Positions 5,325 through 7,898 of a stretch of DNA of 7,898 nucleotides are shown in pieces. The position numbers were made by a program, and so were the translations under genes. This DNA comes from Phycisphaerales bacterium. Its GTDB lineage: Bacteria > Planctomycetota > Phycisphaerae > Phycisphaerales > UBA1924. Positions within the stretch are counted from its first letter, which is position 1. Every line of letters begins with the position of its first letter. Under the pieces are notes generated by a model that saw nothing but the letters and a program-made list of their open reading frames with translations, was not told the origin of the DNA and did no database searches. The DNA lies in NCBI GenBank assembly GCA_019747615.1, contig JAIEQQ010000721.1, positions 1 to 7,898 on the forward strand, written 5' to 3'.

Positions 5325-7298
5325 ATGACGACCACCACACCAGCCGCGGCGTCGATCGGCCTCCTCCCGTCGAGCAAAGCCGGCACAGCGGCATCGCTCA
5401 CGAGACGATCGACGGAGCGCGATGTGCTGATCTCGACGGTCGCGGCGCAGCCGGGGCCATCGGCCAAGATGAAGAAGAGTCGCGATGCTGGCGCGGGTGA
5501 TCGGGAGACCTTCGCCGAGACGTTGCAACGCCGGGCGGCGGACACCGAGCCCGCGCGCGAGGTAGGTGGTCTCGAACCGAAGGCTCGCGTGACGAGCGAG
5601 GGTGATGAGGATCGCGGCGATGTCGCGGCGCATGAGGATCGCGCGTCGGTTGAAAGTGATGCGGTGGAGGGCGAGGATGCCGCGGGCGAGGCTCGCACGG
5701 ATGCGACGCGTTCCGAGGTGTCGTGGCGCGACGGCCAAAGCGGTACGGCGAGTATTGAAGCCGATGGAACGCGGACGGAACCGGCGCCGACCAACCGGCT
5801 GGACGCGAGCGATGCCGCGGCCACCGCGCCGAAGTCCGACTCGGACGAGGCGAGCAACGTGGAACTCGCCAAGCCTGATGGCGAGACGATTGCGAATGTG
5901 ACAACGGCGACCTCGCGCGATCCGGCTGCGGCCCCCGCGGTGATCGAGCGGATTCCGAGCGCGGATCGCGGCGCTGACGCGGCGCGTGGCGAGCCCGGTG
6001 CGCCTGCGACTGTGGCGCGGGCCGGCGGCGAGAGCACTCTGTCGTCGCCCCAGGCTCAGCGCACGGCTGCATCCGTGTCGCGCCAGATTGCGGAGCTGAC
6101 TCGCAAGCCGCTGACGGTGGATTCGCTCAATGAGCTTCTGCTCACGATTGATCCATCGGTGGCCGAGCGGCTGCTGCGGCCCAGCAGCATCCACGGATCG
6201 GTGCTGGCTGCCACGGATGGCAACGGCGCGGCGCGCGGTGAGCGGAATGCCAGCGGCGCTCGCGGATCACGCGGCGCTGGTGAAGGGAGCGAAAACGCCG
6301 CGGGTGATGCAACGCGCGGGGTCGAGATTGCTCGGTCGCTGCGGACTTTGCTAGGCGAAGCGGGCAGTGGAATCGCCGATGGCGCGATCGGCGCGAAGAA
6401 CGCGACGCAGGACCGAGGCGTCACGAGTCACAACGTTGCAAGTGAACGATCAAACGGCGCGAGCGAGCGGGCGGACAGTGCCCGAGCCGCGAGTGCCGCG
6501 GACTCCCTCTCGACGAGCGCGGCAAAGGGCACATCAGCCGTCGACGCCAGCGCGATCCGGGCGATCTCGCCCGAACTCGCGTCGATCTCGCGGGCCACGC
6601 CGGGCGCTGATCTGAAGGACGTCGCAGCACCGACCGTCGACGGCGGCGCTCGCGCCGGTGGTGTCGCGGGCGTCGGTGATGCTCGCTCTCAAGGCGGGCG
6701 ATTCGCCTCGGCCAACGGGGACAGCGCGCTTGGAACGAAGGAGCAGTCGCCATCGCTCGAATCGCAGCTTCAGCGCGGGCTCGCCTCGGCGGTGAATCAG
6801 CGCGGCGGGGCTTTGCTTATCCGCCTGCAGCCTGAAGCACTCGGCCAGCTCCGCATTCACCTGGACATGACCGATTCCGGCGTCAACGTGCGACTCGATG
6901 CGTCGAGCGAGAGCGCGGTTGATTCGCTTCGCGAGCTTGAGGCCGATGTGCGATCGTCGCTGGAGCAGAAGGGGCTGCGCGTTGACAAGCTCGAAGTACG
7001 GCTTGATGCAACGCTGACGCAGCCGCGAGCGACCGATTCGCCAGCGCCGGCGGCGAACGACACGGCGCGTGCTGATGACCCGGCGGGCGGCTTCAACGGC
7101 TTCGGCGCAGAGGCCGATGGCCAGTCCAGCTCGCGAGACGGCTGGAACGACAGCGGGCGCGGCTCGGGCGATCAATCATGGCGTCGCGCGAGCGAGCGCG
7201 TGGCGGCTGCCGATGACATCGGCGCATTTGTGCGCGGCGGATCCAGCGACGAGTCGCTGAACGTGGTCACGCCTTCACGCGTGCATGTGCTGGCCTGA
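5325..7298 (+). CDS. fliK: Flagellar hook-length control protein FliK
   Basis: A 657-residue protein, well above the roughly 400 residues of the E. coli type. FliK is exported during hook assembly, measures hook length with its extended N-terminal part, and switches the export gate to filament substrates through its C-domain. The C-domain is clear at about 478-564: LIRLQPEALGQLRIHLDM followed by VNVRLDASS, LRELEADVRSSLEQKGL and KLEVRLDATL, the typical Flg_hook pattern. Residues 1-240 and 291-475 are low-complexity, rich in Ala, Arg, Asp, Glu, Ser and Gly and almost without aromatics. A hydrophobic island lies at about 243-290. The 93-residue C-terminal tail is again Gly/Ser/Asp-rich. No Cys or Tyr occurs anywhere. 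The ATG at 5325 follows the previous stop by 8 nt without a clear ribosome binding site, suggesting coupled reinitiation. Confidence 0.93.
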   Translation: MTTTTPAAASIGLLPSSKAGTAASLTRRSTERDVLISTVAAQPGPSAKMKKSRDAGAGDRETFAETLQRRAADTEPAREVGGLEPKARVTSEGDEDRGDVAAHEDRASVESDAVEGEDAAGEARTDATRSEVSWRDGQSGTASIEADGTRTEPAPTNRLDASDAAATAPKSDSDEASNVELAKPDGETIANVTTATSRDPAAAPAVIERIPSADRGADAARGEPGAPATVARAGGESTLSSPQAQRTAASVSRQIAELTRKPLTVDSLNELLLTIDPSVAERLLRPSSIHGSVLAATDGNGAARGERNASGARGSRGAGEGSENAAGDATRGVEIARSLRTLLGEAGSGIADGAIGAKNATQDRGVTSHNVASERSNGASERADSARAASAADSLSTSAAKGTSAVDASAIRAISPELASISRATPGADLKDVAAPTVDGGARAGGVAGVGDARSQGGRFASANGDSALGTKEQSPSLESQLQRGLASAVNQRGGALLIRLQPEALGQLRIHLDMTDSGVNVRLDASSESAVDSLRELEADVRSSLEQKGLRVDKLEVRLDATLTQPRATDSPAPAANDTARADDPAGGFNGFGAEADGQSSSRDGWNDSGRGSGDQSWRRASERVAAADDIGAFVRGGSSDESLNVVTPSRVHVLA

Positions 7299-7304
7299 TG
7301 TGAT

Positions 7305-7320
7305 GGCCAAACGACTGGCC
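7305..7320 (+). other. Short inverted repeat in the fliK-flgD gap
   Basis: GGCCA (7305-7309) and TGGCC (7316-7320) can form a 5-bp stem with a 6-nt loop just after the fliK stop. No T-run follows, so it is not a convincing terminator and may be chance. Confidence 0.25.
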
Positions 7321-7342
7321 CGCCGCTTGCTCTGGATTGGGC

Positions 7343-7898
7343 ATGGACCCGATCACCACCGGCAACACGACGACGGCCGCTTCCACTCCCGCCAGCGGCT
7401 TCAGCAGCCTCTCGAGCGATGAGTTCGTGAAGATCATGTTCTCCGAGCTGACGCGGCAGGATCCGCTGAAGCCCAACGACTCCAACGCGCTGTTGCAGCA
7501 GCTCAACTCGATCCGCTCGATCGAGGCGAATCTCACGCTTGAGCGCAAGCTTGGCGACCTCGTCGCGCAAAATCAGATGTCCACCGCGGGTGGTCTCGTC
7601 GGTGCGTTCGTCTCAGGCCTCACAGAAACAAATCAACGCGTCGAGGGTCAGGTGATCTCGGTCAGCCAGACCGCCAACGGTCCGGTGATGAACCTCCGCG
7701 AAGGGTGGAAAGTCCCATTCAAGAACGTTGACGAGTTCTTCCTGCCGGATCTCGCGGAGAACCCAACGAACCCGAACCCGAATCCCGCCAACCCGACCAA
7801 CCCCCCGGTGACTCCGGGGCCGAATGGTCTGCCGATCGTCAACGATCGAAACGCGACGACCGTGCGCGAGCTGGTGGAGGCGATCGGGGGGAGCTTCG
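7343..7898 (+). CDS. flgD: Flagellar hook-cap assembly protein FlgD, N-terminal part (3' end outside window)
   Basis: The frame is open from ATG 7343 to the window end, giving 185 codons. FlgD forms the scaffold at the tip of the growing hook and is needed to polymerise FlgE. Residues 26-61 show the family signature: DEFVKIMFSELTRQDPLKP, then LLQQLNSIRSIE, matching the usual FLKLL..QL..QDPL..P....QLAQFS..E. Residues about 105-136 (VEGQVISVSQTANG onward) look like the small beta domain with the usual Gly-Val-Ser pattern. An Asn-Pro-rich linker follows at 140-162, with more sequence after it, so the protein is longer than the short Bacillus type. A weak GGA lies 6 nt before the start. It follows fliK by 44 nt, the same order as in Bacillus, where flgE comes next; that cannot be seen here. 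Confidence 0.9.
   Translation, partial: MDPITTGNTTTAASTPASGFSSLSSDEFVKIMFSELTRQDPLKPNDSNALLQQLNSIRSIEANLTLERKLGDLVAQNQMSTAGGLVGAFVSGLTETNQRVEGQVISVSQTANGPVMNLREGWKVPFKNVDEFFLPDLAENPTNPNPNPANPTNPPVTPGPNGLPIVNDRNATTVRELVEAIGGSF
7760..7828 (+). repeat. Asn-Pro low-complexity linker coding region in flgD
   Basis: Codons 140-162 of flgD encode a run of NP, NPT, NPA and PP units built from near-repeated AACCCG/AACCCC codon pairs. This is a small in-gene repeat, probably a flexible extended linker between the beta domain and whatever follows downstream. Confidence 0.7.

Noticed and set aside
5130..6194. A 354-residue Arg-rich minus-strand open frame across the motE-like gene and fliK
   Set aside because: Composition is that of a GC-rich antisense shadow, and both sense genes are supported by order and domains.

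Overview
The window is one uninterrupted stretch of a flagellar operon. All genes are on the + strand in the order fliF (3' end only) - fliG - fliH - fliI - fliJ - a motE/ylxF-like gene - fliK - flgD (5' end only). Every coding region is identified by conserved family motifs read from its translation. No RNA genes, CRISPR arrays, transposases or clear terminators are visible. Both edges cut through genes.

The sequence is GC-rich with strong G/C third-position bias. The gene order (fliF-G-H-I-J, a small membrane-anchored MgtE-N-like protein, fliK, flgD) is the one known from the Bacillus fla/che operon, and it also occurs in several deep-branching diderm lineages. The base composition, Ala/Arg-rich proteins and long low-complexity FliK make me suspect a high-GC diderm such as a Planctomycetota (Phycisphaerae-like) bacterium. 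That is an inference from style only; there is no taxonomic marker gene.

Layout: 1-516 is the FliF C-terminus (second membrane helix and FliG-binding tail). 575-1615 is the FliG rotor/switch protein. 1616-1826 is the only substantial gap, almost entirely filled by a 192-bp imperfect inverted repeat whose outer arms are arrays of 7-bp units. 1827-2609 is FliH, 2665-4053 FliI and 4057-4551 FliJ: the export ATPase with its stator and stalk. 4579-5316 is the MotE/YlxF-like protein. 5325-7298 is the FliK hook-length regulator, with a very long low-complexity N-terminal part. 7343 to the window end is the FlgD hook-cap protein.

Together these genes build the MS ring and its rotor (FliF, FliG), power substrate export (FliH/I/J), and assemble and measure the hook (FlgD, FliK). 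Apart from the 211-nt fliG-fliH gap, junctions are 3-58 nt, consistent with a single transcript. I did not find an undescribed biological system. The most unusual element is the inverted repeat between fliG and fliH, followed by several lineage-style low-complexity insertions in FliF, FliK and FlgD.
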